The notes beneath the pieces are model-generated. The model made no database searches and was not told where the DNA came from. It saw only the letters and a program-made list of their open reading frames with translations. 64,000 nt of DNA from Azospirillum endophyticum (GTDB taxonomy: Bacteria > Pseudomonadota > Alphaproteobacteria > Azospirillales > Azospirillaceae): NCBI RefSeq assembly GCF_016595245.1, contig NZ_JAENHM010000021.1, forward strand, positions 19,305 through 83,304, written 5' to 3'. The translations under genes and the position numbers were made by a program. This document shows positions 26,212-34,291 of this stretch, piece by piece. The number at the start of each line of letters is the position of its first letter. Positions within the stretch are counted from its first letter, which is position 1.

Positions 26212-26232
26212 TTCCTAGGACGCTGCGCCGGT
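26212..26232 (+). promoter_or_regulatory. CCTAGG box, copy on the 3' side of the repressor gene
   Basis: TTCCTAGGACGCTGCGCCGGT. It matches, inverted and with two single-base gaps, the box at 26907-26929, so the two bracket the S24 repressor gene. Candidate repressor operator. Confidence 0.4.
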
Positions 26233-26255
26233 GCCGGAGGTGTCAGTTCCAACCC

Positions 26256-26888
26256 TCACTGGCTCGACCAGATGATCCGCGCCATCCAGGCGACATCCGA
26301 CAACGGAATGCTGCGGTCGGGGTGGGCACGGTTGATCGACAGCAGTTCGATCTTGGTCGCGGTCTCGCGGATCAGCTGCTTGGCCATCACCTCGCCGCCC
26401 TTGGTGCGGACGACGACGCGATCGTTGCGGCGGATTTGGGCGGCCGGCGAGACGATGATGGTATCGCCGTCGCGATAGACCGGCTCCATGCTGTCGCCGG
26501 AGATCTCCAGCGCATAGGCATGCGGGTCGCCCAGGCTGGGGAACAGCAGTTCGTCCCAGCCGCTGCCGGCCGGGAAGCCGGCATCGTCGAAATAGCCGGC
26601 CGATCCCGCCTGGGCATAGCCGATCACCGGAACCCGCTGCAGCGGGGTGGTGCCGGCACCGTCGCCGACCAGCGACACGAATTCCGACAAAGACGCGCCC
26701 GTGGCGTCCAGCACCTTGGAGATGCTTTCCGTCGACGGCCAGCGCAGCTTGCCGTCGTTGGTCGTGCGCTTGCTCTTGTTGAAGGTGGTCGGGTCCAGTC
26801 CGGCGCGCCGCGCCAGCCCGGAGGCGGAGAGCCCGTGCTGTGCCGCGAGGCGGTCGATGGCCCGCCAGATGTCCGTATGTTTCAGCAT
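26256..26888 (-). CDS. phage-type repressor: helix-turn-helix plus S24 (LexA/CI-like) peptidase
   Basis: A 210-residue CI/LexA-like repressor. The N-terminal helix-turn-helix spans about residues 8-60 (GLSASGLARRAGLDPTTFNK). The C-terminal S24 autoprotease has the nucleophile Ser in ISGDSMEPVY and the general-base Lys in VMAKQL. Such proteins hold a prophage silent and cut themselves when RecA is activated. It is divergent from the phage-like genes starting at 27050, and paired CCTAGG boxes flank it. The ATG at 26888 fits the family start. Confidence 0.88.
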   Translation of the reverse strand: MLKHTDIWRAIDRLAAQHGLSASGLARRAGLDPTTFNKSKRTTNDGKLRWPSTESISKVLDATGASLSEFVSLVGDGAGTTPLQRVPVIGYAQAGSAGYFDDAGFPAGSGWDELLFPSLGDPHAYALEISGDSMEPVYRDGDTIIVSPAAQIRRNDRVVVRTKGGEVMAKQLIRETATKIELLSINRAHPDRSIPLSDVAWMARIIWSSQ

Positions 26889-26906
26889 GGGACGATAATC
26901 TCATAA

Positions 26907-26929
26907 ACCGGCGACAGCGTCCCTAGGAA
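26907..26929 (-). promoter_or_regulatory. CCTAGG box, copy upstream of the repressor gene
   Basis: On the minus strand reads TTCCTAGGGACGCTG then TCGCCGGT, 18 nt before the repressor start. The core GTCCCTAGGAAC is itself nearly palindromic. Likely operator for autoregulation. Confidence 0.45.
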
Positions 26930-26945
26930 CTTTTTCATATAATTA

Positions 26946-26974
26946 TTGACCGCGCGCATCGGCCGGATCATAAC
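26946..26974 (+). promoter_or_regulatory. candidate promoter of the phage-like operon
   Basis: TTGACC, 17 nt spacer, CATAAC, in the AT-rich part of the divergent region and about 75 nt before the first phage-like gene. It lies 16 nt from the CCTAGG box. Confidence 0.4.
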
Positions 26975-27049
26975 GCAACCGGACGACGCGGCCGCGATCC
27001 CGGGCCCGCGCACCCCCTTTCAAATATCCGAAGCCGCAAGGAGACCAGC

Positions 27050-27466
27050 ATGCTGAGTCCGGCCGCCCCCGCTTTGCCCGCCGCCCGCCGATCGGAGATC
27101 GTCCCGCTCAAGCCGGAGCCTTACCGCGCCGACGGCGAACCCTTCGCCACCGCGGAGGAGGCGTGGTTCTGGGCGGTCCAGGCGCAGGACGCCAAGGCGG
27201 CCGGGGCCCGGGTCGTCGCCGGATGCGGGCGGGTCGCGCGGCCCTGCGAGCCGCAGGACGTGCTGCGCGTGGTCGACCGGCTGTACCGGATGCGCAAGCT
27301 GACGCGTGACCATCTGCATGTGCTGGTCCATTACGGCCGCCGCCAGAGCGTGCCGGAACCGGAGCGCTTCCGCGAACAGCGCGCCCATTCCCTGTGGCGG
27401 GAGGCCTTCGACCTCATCGCCCCGGCGCTGGGCGACAAGGGCATGACACGGGGCGTCGCCCGATGA
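27050..27466 (+). CDS. hypothetical protein, first gene of the phage-like operon
   Basis: A 138-residue protein. Residues 35-55 read FATAEEAWFWAVQAQDAKAA; the middle contains PCEPQDVLRVVDRLYRMRKL and a Trp/His-rich tail (HSLWREAFDLIAP). It is preceded by AAGGAGA. Its stop overlaps the next start as ATGA. Small proteins of this composition occur beside podovirus portal genes in alphaproteobacterial prophages, but I cannot assign a role. Confidence 0.65.
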   Translation: MLSPAAPALPAARRSEIVPLKPEPYRADGEPFATAEEAWFWAVQAQDAKAAGARVVAGCGRVARPCEPQDVLRVVDRLYRMRKLTRDHLHVLVHYGRRQSVPEPERFREQRAHSLWREAFDLIAPALGDKGMTRGVAR

Positions 27467-27858
27467 CCGCGGTCCGCGCAGGCGCCTGGGTGGTCTACCG
27501 GGGGGAGGCGTCGCTGTGGTGGCTGCGGCTGCTGAAGCCGGGCTTCCGCCATTGCCTGGCCCTGCTGAATGACGGGCGGCGCTGGGTGGCGGTCGATCCG
27601 CTGGCCGGCTTCACCGACGTGGCGGTGCTGGATTTGCCGGCCGACTTCGACCTGCCGGGCTGGTACCGCGCCCAGGGGCTGACGGTCGACGCCGCATCGT
27701 TGCGCCGCTTGGCCGGTCCCGCCCCCTGGGGGCCCTTCACCTGCGTCGAGGCGGTCAAGCGCCTGATCGGCCTGCGCGACCGGCGGGTGCTGACCCCCTG
27801 GCAACTGCACCGCCACCTGACCGGAGGAGACCGCGAATGCCCGCATCCGCAGCCGTGA
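27463..27858 (+). CDS. phage-associated protein, possible permuted papain-like fold
   Basis: A 131-residue protein, 4 nt overlapped with the preceding gene and 22 nt overlapped with the portal gene. A His in GFRHCLAL followed, about 60 residues later, by a Cys in WGPFTCVEAVKRL gives the His-then-Cys order of permuted NlpC/P60-like proteins; a WVAVDP segment lies between. This reading is speculative: no enzyme function has been shown. By position it belongs to the phage head-assembly cluster. Confidence 0.55.
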   Translation: MTAVRAGAWVVYRGEASLWWLRLLKPGFRHCLALLNDGRRWVAVDPLAGFTDVAVLDLPADFDLPGWYRAQGLTVDAASLRRLAGPAPWGPFTCVEAVKRLIGLRDRRVLTPWQLHRHLTGGDRECPHPQP

Positions 27859-29408
27859 AGCCGCCCACCCGCCGGAAAGCCGATCTGTCGGAGCCCGAAG
27901 CCCTGCTGGAGCGCTACCGCATCGCCCGCGAGCGGCGCACCGTCTGGGAAAGCCATTGGCAGGACTGCTACGACCACGCGCTGCCCAACGGCCGGCCCTT
28001 CCGCGGCGGCGGCACGCCGGGCGAACGCCGCGTCGACCGGCTGTTCGACGGCACCGCCCCCGATGCGGTGGAGCAGCTGGCGGCCAGCCTGCTGTCGGAA
28101 TTGACGCCGCCCTGGTCGCGCTGGTTCGGCTTCCAGCCCGGTCCCGCCCTGGCGGGGGCCGAGCGCGACCGCATCGCTCCGCTGCTCGACCGTGCCGCCG
28201 GGATCGTCCAGGCGCATTTCGACCGCTCCAACTTCGCGGTGGAGGTGCATCAGGCCTTCCTCGACCTCGTCACCGTCGGCACCGCCAGCCTGCTGATGGA
28301 GGAGGCCGCCCCCGGCGCTCCGTCCAGCCTGCGCTTCACCGCCGTGCCGCTGGTCGAGGCGGTGCTGGAGGAGGGGCCGGACGGACGGCTGGACGCCACC
28401 TTCCGCCGCAGCGAGACGACGCTGGCGCAAATCCTCCAGCGCTTTCCGGGCGCCGAGCTGCCGGAAGATCTGCGTCGGCAGGCGGAAGAGGAACCCGACA
28501 GCCGCTTTCCCCTGGTCGAGGCGGTGCTGCCCGACGGTGCCGCCTATCGCTGGGCGGTGGTGCTGGACAGCGGGCTGGCCGAGCCGTCCTGGCTGGCCCA
28601 GGGCCGCTTCGCCCAGTCGCCCTTCGTGAATTTCCGCTGGCTGAAGGCACCGGGCGAGACCTACGGCCGGTCGCCGGTGATGAAGGCGTTGCCCGACATC
28701 AAGACCGCCAACAAGGTGGTGGAGCTGGTGCTGAAGAACGCGTCCATCGCCGTCACCGGCATCTGGCAGGCGGAGGACGACGGGGTGCTGAACCCGGCCA
28801 CCATCCGGTTGGTGCCCGGCACCATCATCCCGAAGGCGGTGGGGTCGGCCGGGCTGACGCCGCTGGCCAACCCCGGCCGGTTCGACGTGTCGCAACTGAT
28901 GCTGGACGATCTGCGCGGGCGAATCCGCCACGCGCTGCTGGCCGACCGGCTGGGGCCGGTGGAGTCGGCGCGGATGACGGCGACCGAGGTGCTGGAGCGA
29001 TCGGTCGAGATGGCGCGGCTGCTCGGCGCCACCTATGGCCGGCTGCAGGCCGAACTGATGACCCCGCTTCTGCTGCGGGCGGTGTCGATCCTGCGCCGGC
29101 GCGGCGAAATCCCCGACATCACCGTGGATGGCCGGCTGGTGGAGTTGCAGCACCGCTCCCCGCTCGCCCAGGCCCAGGCCCAGCGCGACGTCCAGGCGGC
29201 GCTGCGCTGGCTGGACAGCGTCAGGGCGCTGGGACCGGAGGCGGAGGCCGCGGTGGATGCCGCGGCGACCGCCCATTGGCTGGGCGAGGCCTTCGGCGTG
29301 CCGGCCAAGCTGATGCGCGCGGAGGTCGCCGCTCCCCCTCCGGTTGTGCCGGCATCCCCGGTGACGATGGCCGATGCCGTTTCACTTGATGCCGGGGGTG
29401 CGCAATGA
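27837..29408 (+). CDS. podovirus-type portal (head-to-tail connector) protein
   Basis: A 523-residue protein resembling the T7/BPP-1-type head-tail connector family. Typical features: the start LLERYRIARERRTVWESHWQ, a PWSRWFGFQ segment after SLLSELTPP, an acidic middle domain, the SPVMKALPDIKTANKVVEL helix and MTATEVLERSVEMARLLG near residue 385. In phages this forms the 12-subunit portal through which DNA is packed. The ATG at 27837 follows GGAGGAG. No terminase or capsid gene is adjacent, so it is probably a remnant or part of a cut-down particle system. Confidence 0.8.
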   Translation: MPASAAVKPPTRRKADLSEPEALLERYRIARERRTVWESHWQDCYDHALPNGRPFRGGGTPGERRVDRLFDGTAPDAVEQLAASLLSELTPPWSRWFGFQPGPALAGAERDRIAPLLDRAAGIVQAHFDRSNFAVEVHQAFLDLVTVGTASLLMEEAAPGAPSSLRFTAVPLVEAVLEEGPDGRLDATFRRSETTLAQILQRFPGAELPEDLRRQAEEEPDSRFPLVEAVLPDGAAYRWAVVLDSGLAEPSWLAQGRFAQSPFVNFRWLKAPGETYGRSPVMKALPDIKTANKVVELVLKNASIAVTGIWQAEDDGVLNPATIRLVPGTIIPKAVGSAGLTPLANPGRFDVSQLMLDDLRGRIRHALLADRLGPVESARMTATEVLERSVEMARLLGATYGRLQAELMTPLLLRAVSILRRRGEIPDITVDGRLVELQHRSPLAQAQAQRDVQAALRWLDSVRALGPEAEAAVDAAATAHWLGEAFGVPAKLMRAEVAAPPPVVPASPVTMADAVSLDAGGAQ

Positions 29409-29704
29409 CCGACCGCGACATGACCGGGCGTCCAATGACCCAGCGGACCGGCTGGGATTGGTTGGAGACGGCGCCACTTGCCGATCCGGCCCCGGCCGCG
29501 GTGCCCCAGGCCGATCCGGCGCCCAGCTTCGCCCGCTGTTTCACCGGGGCCGACGGCGCGCGGGTGCTGGCGGTGCTGCGGGCGATGACGCTCGACCGCG
29601 CGCTGGGGCCCGACGCGCCGGAAGCCGCGCTGCGTCACCTCGAAGGACAGCGCCAGCTGGTCGCCACCGTCCTTGCGCTGATCGCGCGCGGGCGGGCGGC
29701 CTGA
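29405..29704 (+). CDS. Bbp19-like small phage protein
   Basis: A 99-residue protein whose C-terminal two thirds (FARCFTGADGARVLAVLRAM followed by ALRHLEGQRQLVATVLALI) resembles the Bbp19-like phage domain found beside the portal gene in BPP-1-like podoviruses. Function unknown. The ATG overlaps the portal stop as ATGA, so it is translationally coupled. Confidence 0.7.
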   Translation: MTDRDMTGRPMTQRTGWDWLETAPLADPAPAAVPQADPAPSFARCFTGADGARVLAVLRAMTLDRALGPDAPEAALRHLEGQRQLVATVLALIARGRAA

Positions 29705-29747
29705 CCGGCGGCATGCCCCGCCATTTTCCCTTCCCTGCAGGAGTTTG

Positions 29748-30569
29748 ATGATGGCCGACATTATGCTGACGGAATCCGCCGCATCCGCCGATACGGCGCC
29801 GCCGCTGCCGATCCCGGACAAGTTCCGCGATCCCAAGACCGGCGCCCTCCGCGTGGAGGCCCTGTTGAAATCCTATCTGGAACTGGAGCGCCGCCTGTCG
29901 TCGCAGGGCCAGTCGCGGTCGGCGCCGTCCGATCCCGAAGCGGCATTCGAAACCGATCCGAGCCCGACTCCCTCAAGCCCGACGACTCCAAAGGCGGAAC
30001 CCTTCGATCCGGCCACTCTCGATCCGGCGCAGCTTCGCCGGCTGCTGGGGGCGCCGGAGACGCCGGACGGCTACAGCATCGCCTGCGATCATGGCCTTTT
30101 CCAGCCCGATCCGCAGGTCAACGGCCGCCTGTTCGAGGCGGGCTACACCCCGACCCAGGCACAGCTTCTCTACGATCTCGCCGCCGAGCGGATGATCCCG
30201 CTGATGCAGACCCTGGCCGCGGAGTTCCAGGCGGAGCGCGAGGTCGAACGGCTCGTCGCCCGGTTCGGTGGGGAGGAGCGCTGGAGCGAGGTGTCTCGAC
30301 AATTGCTGGCCTGGGCCGGCAAGACCCTGCCGTCGGCCGCGGTGGAAGGGCTGGCGACCACCTACGAAGGTGTCATGGCGCTTTACGCGATGATGACCGG
30401 CAGCGAACCGACGGCCCTGTCCGTGACGGTCGACCGGCCCGCCGCCGGCGAGGGCGAGGGCGAACTGCGCACCCTGATGCGCGACCCGCGCTATTGGCGG
30501 GAGCGCGACCCGGCCGTGATCGCCCGCGTCACGCAAGGCTTCCAGCGCCTCTATCCCGGTCAGGGGTGA
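29748..30569 (+). CDS. phage scaffolding/capsid assembly-like protein
   Basis: A 273-residue protein. The N-terminal 30 residues include IPDKFRDPKTGALRVEALLK, a segment seen in scaffold proteins downstream of podovirus portals; then a Ser/Pro/Thr-rich linker (about residues 55-90), an amphipathic middle (PDGYSIACDHGLF, GYTPTQAQLLYDLA) and a C-terminal RDPRYWRERDPAVI motif. In T7-like phages the scaffold guides capsid assembly and its gene is followed by the major capsid gene; here no capsid gene follows. GCAGGAG precedes the ATG at 29748; the ATG at 29751 or TTG at 29745 are alternatives. Confidence 0.7.
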   Translation: MMADIMLTESAASADTAPPLPIPDKFRDPKTGALRVEALLKSYLELERRLSSQGQSRSAPSDPEAAFETDPSPTPSSPTTPKAEPFDPATLDPAQLRRLLGAPETPDGYSIACDHGLFQPDPQVNGRLFEAGYTPTQAQLLYDLAAERMIPLMQTLAAEFQAEREVERLVARFGGEERWSEVSRQLLAWAGKTLPSAAVEGLATTYEGVMALYAMMTGSEPTALSVTVDRPAAGEGEGELRTLMRDPRYWRERDPAVIARVTQGFQRLYPGQG

Positions 30570-30616
30570 TGCCCGGCCAAGGGGGGCGGATTTCCGACGC
30601 GGGTTGAACCATGGCC

Positions 30617-30650
30617 GGCCTCCCTCCCTGCCGGTGCAGGGAGGGAGGCC
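30617..30650 (+). terminator. strong hairpin at the end of the phage-like operon
   Basis: A perfect 15 bp stem, GGCCTCCCTCCCTGC and its complement, with a CGGT loop, 48 nt past the scaffold gene stop. No T run follows, so termination may be Rho-assisted or the hairpin may stabilise the mRNA end. Confidence 0.6.
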
Positions 30651-30813
30651 GAACGGTTTGCGGCCAGTGGCGCTGCTGGGCGCCCTGTACGGGACAAAGC
30701 GTCGCAGCATGCAACGTTCGTATGGGTTGGACATTGGTATGTTGCGCATGCGAAGAAAAATTGCATTGCACGACTGAAATGAAGTCGTCACTTTTCCCTT
30801 GGTATGTCTAACC

Positions 30814-30832
30814 GTCCGTTCGTCGAACGGAC
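30814..30832. promoter_or_regulatory. palindrome upstream of the GGDEF-EAL receptor
   Basis: GTCCGTTCG-T-CGAACGGAC, exact 9 bp arms around one base, 21 nt before the ATG at 30854. Typical dimension of a dimeric repressor site; regulator unknown. The preceding 80 nt are AT-rich and probably hold the promoter. Confidence 0.45.
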
Positions 30833-30853
30833 AAGAGAGCGACGCCGGGCCCG

Positions 30854-33211
30854 ATGACGCTGCGCCGCAAGATTCGCTGGCTGACCTGGATCGGCCTGAT
30901 CGGCTGCCTGATGGCGGCGATTCCCGCGCTTCACCTGCTGCGGCAAGGCATGGTCGCCGAGCGGGAGCAGGTCGCGGCCGCTCTGGTGGATTCGGCGAAA
31001 AGGCTGGCGGGTGATTTGGAACGGTCCGCGGCGTCCGGGGCGATCTCCGGCGACGAGGCGCGCGACCGTGCGCGGACGGCCTTGCTGGCGCTGGCGGCAA
31101 AGCCCTTTCATGTCAGAATCTTCACGGACGGTGTCATCCCGCCGGGATGGTCGGCCATCGACCGCGCGGTGACGGCCGAGGGTCGGTTCGAACCCTGGGG
31201 CTGGGCCATCGCCGCCGCCGGCGACATCGGCGACCTCGACCGCGACTTCCTGGTCCAGGCGTCGGGCTTCCTGCTGTTCCTGGCGGCACTTCTGGTGCTG
31301 AGTTGGCCGGGATCGTTGTTCCTGTCGCAGCATGTCGTCGGTCCGCTGGAGGCGTTGTCGGACCGCATGCGCCTGCTGACGGAGGGGCGGACCGACATCG
31401 ACATTCCCGGCTGCGACCGCCGCGACGAATTCGGTGCGATGGCGCGCGCCATGGAGTTCTTCCGCCGCGCGGCCATCGCCCTGATCGAACGGGACGAGCG
31501 GCTGGCCGGCATCATGAACAATGTCGGCGAAGCGATCCTGCTGGTCGATGCCCGCGGCCGGATCGAAGAGCATAACCCCGCCGCCGTCGCCCTGTTCGGC
31601 GTGCCTGCCGAGGGTCTGCGCGGCCGGCCGCTGTCCGGGCTGTTCGCCATCCCCGACCGCCCGCGGATCGAGTCGCTGCTGGCCGACATGGCGGCGCAGG
31701 CGGAGGTGCCTGAACCGGTGCGGGACGAGGAGGTGGCGATCGAGCGGGCCGCAGGCGGCGAGCGGGTCGACGCTTCGCTCAGCGTGTCGCCGCTGGTGGT
31801 GCAGGGGCGGCGCGGCTTCGTCTGTACGCTGGCCGACATGACCGAGCGGCTGCGGCACGAGCGCGAACTGATGCGTCTGGCCACCCGAGACCGGCTGACG
31901 GGCCTGCCCAACCGCGCGATGATCGAATCGCTGCTGGAGGCCGCGGTGGAACGCAGCCGGCGCTGCCGGCGCCCCTTCGCCGTGCTGTGCCTGGACCTGT
32001 CGCGCTTCAAGCTGATCACCGACACGCTGGGCCATCAGGCCGGCGACGCGCTGCTGCAGGAGGTGGCGCGGCGGATCGCAGCCTCGGTGCGTGCCACCGA
32101 TCCGGTCGGCCGCATCGGCACCGACGACTTCGCCGTCGTCCTCGAGGAAATCGAGGACGCCGACGAGGCGGCGGCGATCGCCGGGCGGATCCTCGATGCC
32201 TTCGACGTGCCGGTCACCCTGCCGGGTTGCGAGCATTATGTCCGCCCGGCGGTCGGCATCGCCGTCTATCCGACCGACATCCTCGCGGACGGTACTGGAG
32301 ACGGGGAGAGCCCGCAGGTGCTTCTGCGGGCTGCCGAGACGGCGCTCTATGCCGCCAAGCGGATGGGCGGGCGGCGCCATGCCTTCTTCCGCCCCGAACT
32401 GGCCGAGCAGGCGCGGCGCCAGCTGGCGCTGGACGGCGATCTGAGGGTGGCGCTGGCGCTGAAGCAGTTCCGCCTGCATTACCAGCCCAAGGTGTCGCTG
32501 ATCGATTTCTCGCTGGAGGGGTTCGAGGCTCTGCTGCGCTGGGAGAAGCCGGGGCTGGAGCAAGACCAGGGAATGATGATCCCGCCCGGCGAGTTCATCC
32601 CGGTGGCGGAGGAGACCGGCTTCATCGTGCCGCTGGGCGATTGGGTGCTGGACGAGGCCTGCCGCCAGATGCGCGAATGGCTGGATGCGGGAATGGAGCC
32701 GGTGCCGGTCGCCGTCAACATCTCGCCCAAGCATCTGCGCAACCGCAGCGCCGAGGATTTCCGCCGCATCATCGACCGCCATCGCCTGCCGCCCGGCCTG
32801 ATCGAGCTGGAGATCACCGAGGGTGCGGTGATGCAGGATCTCGACCACGCGCTGGCCGTGCTGGCCGCGCTGAAGGCGATGGGCATCCGGGTGGCGGTGG
32901 ATGATTTCGGTACCGGACATTCGTCCTTGAGCTATCTGAAGCGGCTACCGATCACCACGCTGAAGATCGACCGCTCCTTCATCAACGGCGTGCCGAACGA
33001 GCGCGAGGATGCCGGTATCGTGTCGACCATCATCGCCATGGCCGACATGCTGGGGCTGGATGTGGTCGCCGAAGGGGTGGAGAAGACCGAGCAGGCCAAT
33101 TTCCTGCGCCACCACAACTGCACCCAGGTCCAGGGCTGGCTGACCGGCCGCCCGGTGCCGGCCGACACCGCCTGCGGCCTGCTGACGGAGCGGCTGCGGC
33201 AGACGGCGTGA
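30854..33211 (+). CDS. membrane receptor with HAMP, PAS, GGDEF and EAL domains
   Basis: A 785-residue inner-membrane signalling protein. First helix about residues 8-30, short periplasmic part to about 128, second helix about 130-155, HAMP to about 205, PAS (about 215-330), GGDEF (about 340-510), EAL (about 525-780). The cyclase signature is RIGTDDF: the second Gly is Thr and the Glu is Asp, so activity is doubtful. The EAL domain keeps GFEALLRW, VNISPK, EITEG, VDDFGTGHSSL and KIDRSF and should hydrolyse cyclic-di-GMP. The stop meets the stop of the leftward phosphoesterase gene directly. Confidence 0.9.
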   Translation: MTLRRKIRWLTWIGLIGCLMAAIPALHLLRQGMVAEREQVAAALVDSAKRLAGDLERSAASGAISGDEARDRARTALLALAAKPFHVRIFTDGVIPPGWSAIDRAVTAEGRFEPWGWAIAAAGDIGDLDRDFLVQASGFLLFLAALLVLSWPGSLFLSQHVVGPLEALSDRMRLLTEGRTDIDIPGCDRRDEFGAMARAMEFFRRAAIALIERDERLAGIMNNVGEAILLVDARGRIEEHNPAAVALFGVPAEGLRGRPLSGLFAIPDRPRIESLLADMAAQAEVPEPVRDEEVAIERAAGGERVDASLSVSPLVVQGRRGFVCTLADMTERLRHERELMRLATRDRLTGLPNRAMIESLLEAAVERSRRCRRPFAVLCLDLSRFKLITDTLGHQAGDALLQEVARRIAASVRATDPVGRIGTDDFAVVLEEIEDADEAAAIAGRILDAFDVPVTLPGCEHYVRPAVGIAVYPTDILADGTGDGESPQVLLRAAETALYAAKRMGGRRHAFFRPELAEQARRQLALDGDLRVALALKQFRLHYQPKVSLIDFSLEGFEALLRWEKPGLEQDQGMMIPPGEFIPVAEETGFIVPLGDWVLDEACRQMREWLDAGMEPVPVAVNISPKHLRNRSAEDFRRIIDRHRLPPGLIELEITEGAVMQDLDHALAVLAALKAMGIRVAVDDFGTGHSSLSYLKRLPITTLKIDRSFINGVPNEREDAGIVSTIIAMADMLGLDVVAEGVEKTEQANFLRHHNCTQVQGWLTGRPVPADTACGLLTERLRQTA

Positions 33212-33745
33212 TCAGAGCAGAGCGTCGCCTTCGGGCGCCTTCTTCCGCCGCGGACGCGGGACGATCAGGTCAGCCAGCGTGACCGGGCGGAAATTCCAGA
33301 CATCGACGCCGACGTCGATCTGTCGGGGCTGCGGCTTCAGCTGGCCGTGGCTGTGGCCATGCAGGTTCAGCGCCTTGCGGTGCATGCCGTTCCAGGTGCG
33401 GAAGGCGTAATGGCACATCACCAGATCGATGCCGTCCAGCGTCAGCTCGGCGTAATGCCCGACGCTGGCCCAGCCGGGCAGGGCCAGCGTCGGCGGGCCG
33501 TCGTTGTTGCCGGCGATCAGGTGCTTGGTGCCGTTCAGCCGGCCGAGCAGCGCCGCCATGGCGTCGGGCTTCATGTGCAGGGCGAAATCGCCGAGGTGCC
33601 AGACTTCGTCGCCAGGAGCGACGGCGGCGTTCCAGTTGGCTTCCATCGCCGCGTCCATCTCGTCGGTGGAGTCGAAGGGGCGGCGGAAGCGGCCGCGGGC
33701 GCCGCCATGGCCGAAATGGGTGTCCGAGGTGAAGTATACGGTCAT
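33212..33745 (-). CDS. calcineurin-like metallophosphoesterase
   Basis: A 177-residue two-metal phosphoesterase: TSDTHFGH, LGDFALH, the AGNND motif, CHYAF and GHSHG supply the metal ligands in the usual order. Proteins of this length and pattern are cytoplasmic phosphodiesterases of unknown substrate. It is directly convergent with the GGDEF-EAL receptor gene, with the two stop codons side by side. The start at 33745 gives MTVYFTSDTHF, the expected family start. Confidence 0.88.
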   Translation of the reverse strand: MTVYFTSDTHFGHGGARGRFRRPFDSTDEMDAAMEANWNAAVAPGDEVWHLGDFALHMKPDAMAALLGRLNGTKHLIAGNNDGPPTLALPGWASVGHYAELTLDGIDLVMCHYAFRTWNGMHRKALNLHGHSHGQLKPQPRQIDVGVDVWNFRPVTLADLIVPRPRRKKAPEGDALL

Positions 33746-33817
33746 CGACCGGTCAACGCCGGCGCGCCGCAGGCTGTTCCCGCAGGCGCGCCGGCCGGCC
33801 CGGCTCAGTGCCCGTCC

Positions 33818-34054
33818 TCAGTGCTTGTGGTCGCCTGCCGCCGGGTCGAGGAAGCGGTGCAGGTGGACGATGTAATAGCGGGTGTGGGCGTCGTCGATGG
33901 TCTGGCCGGTGGCGCCGCGCCATGCCTTGTAGGCCTCGTCATAGTTCGGGAAGATGCCGACGATGTGCAGCTTCGACGGATCGACGAACCGATCCGTGTC
34001 CGGACGCACGAGTTCGCCGCCGAACACGAGGTGGAGGAGCTGTTTGTCGGGCAT
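33818..34054 (-). CDS. DUF4170 protein
   Basis: A 78-residue protein matching DUF4170: LLHLVFGGELVRPDTDRF, then a central VGIFPNYDEAYKAWR and the C-terminal RYYIVHLHRFLDP. The role is unknown; the family is nearly restricted to alphaproteobacteria. The ATG at 34054 is preceded by AAGGAC; 27 upstream codons in frame are rejected as non-family. Confidence 0.85.
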   Translation of the reverse strand: MPDKQLLHLVFGGELVRPDTDRFVDPSKLHIVGIFPNYDEAYKAWRGATGQTIDDAHTRYYIVHLHRFLDPAAGDHKH

Positions 34055-34291
34055 GGCGGGGTCCTTGTAACCGGGGTGATGGGGAATTCTGGCTGCCGTT
34101 GCGCCGGCAGCCCGGCTGATGCTTCGCATTCTCATATCCGTCGTCCGGGCGGTGCTTCAAGCCTGTTGACTCGCCCATCGGCCTTTGCCACCACGGGAGT
34201 GCGGCGTTTTCGGGATCGTCATAAAGAATCCGGCCATTCGCCGCAGATGACGGGTGCCAAAGATACGGCAGAACACTGCGAGGATCGAGCG

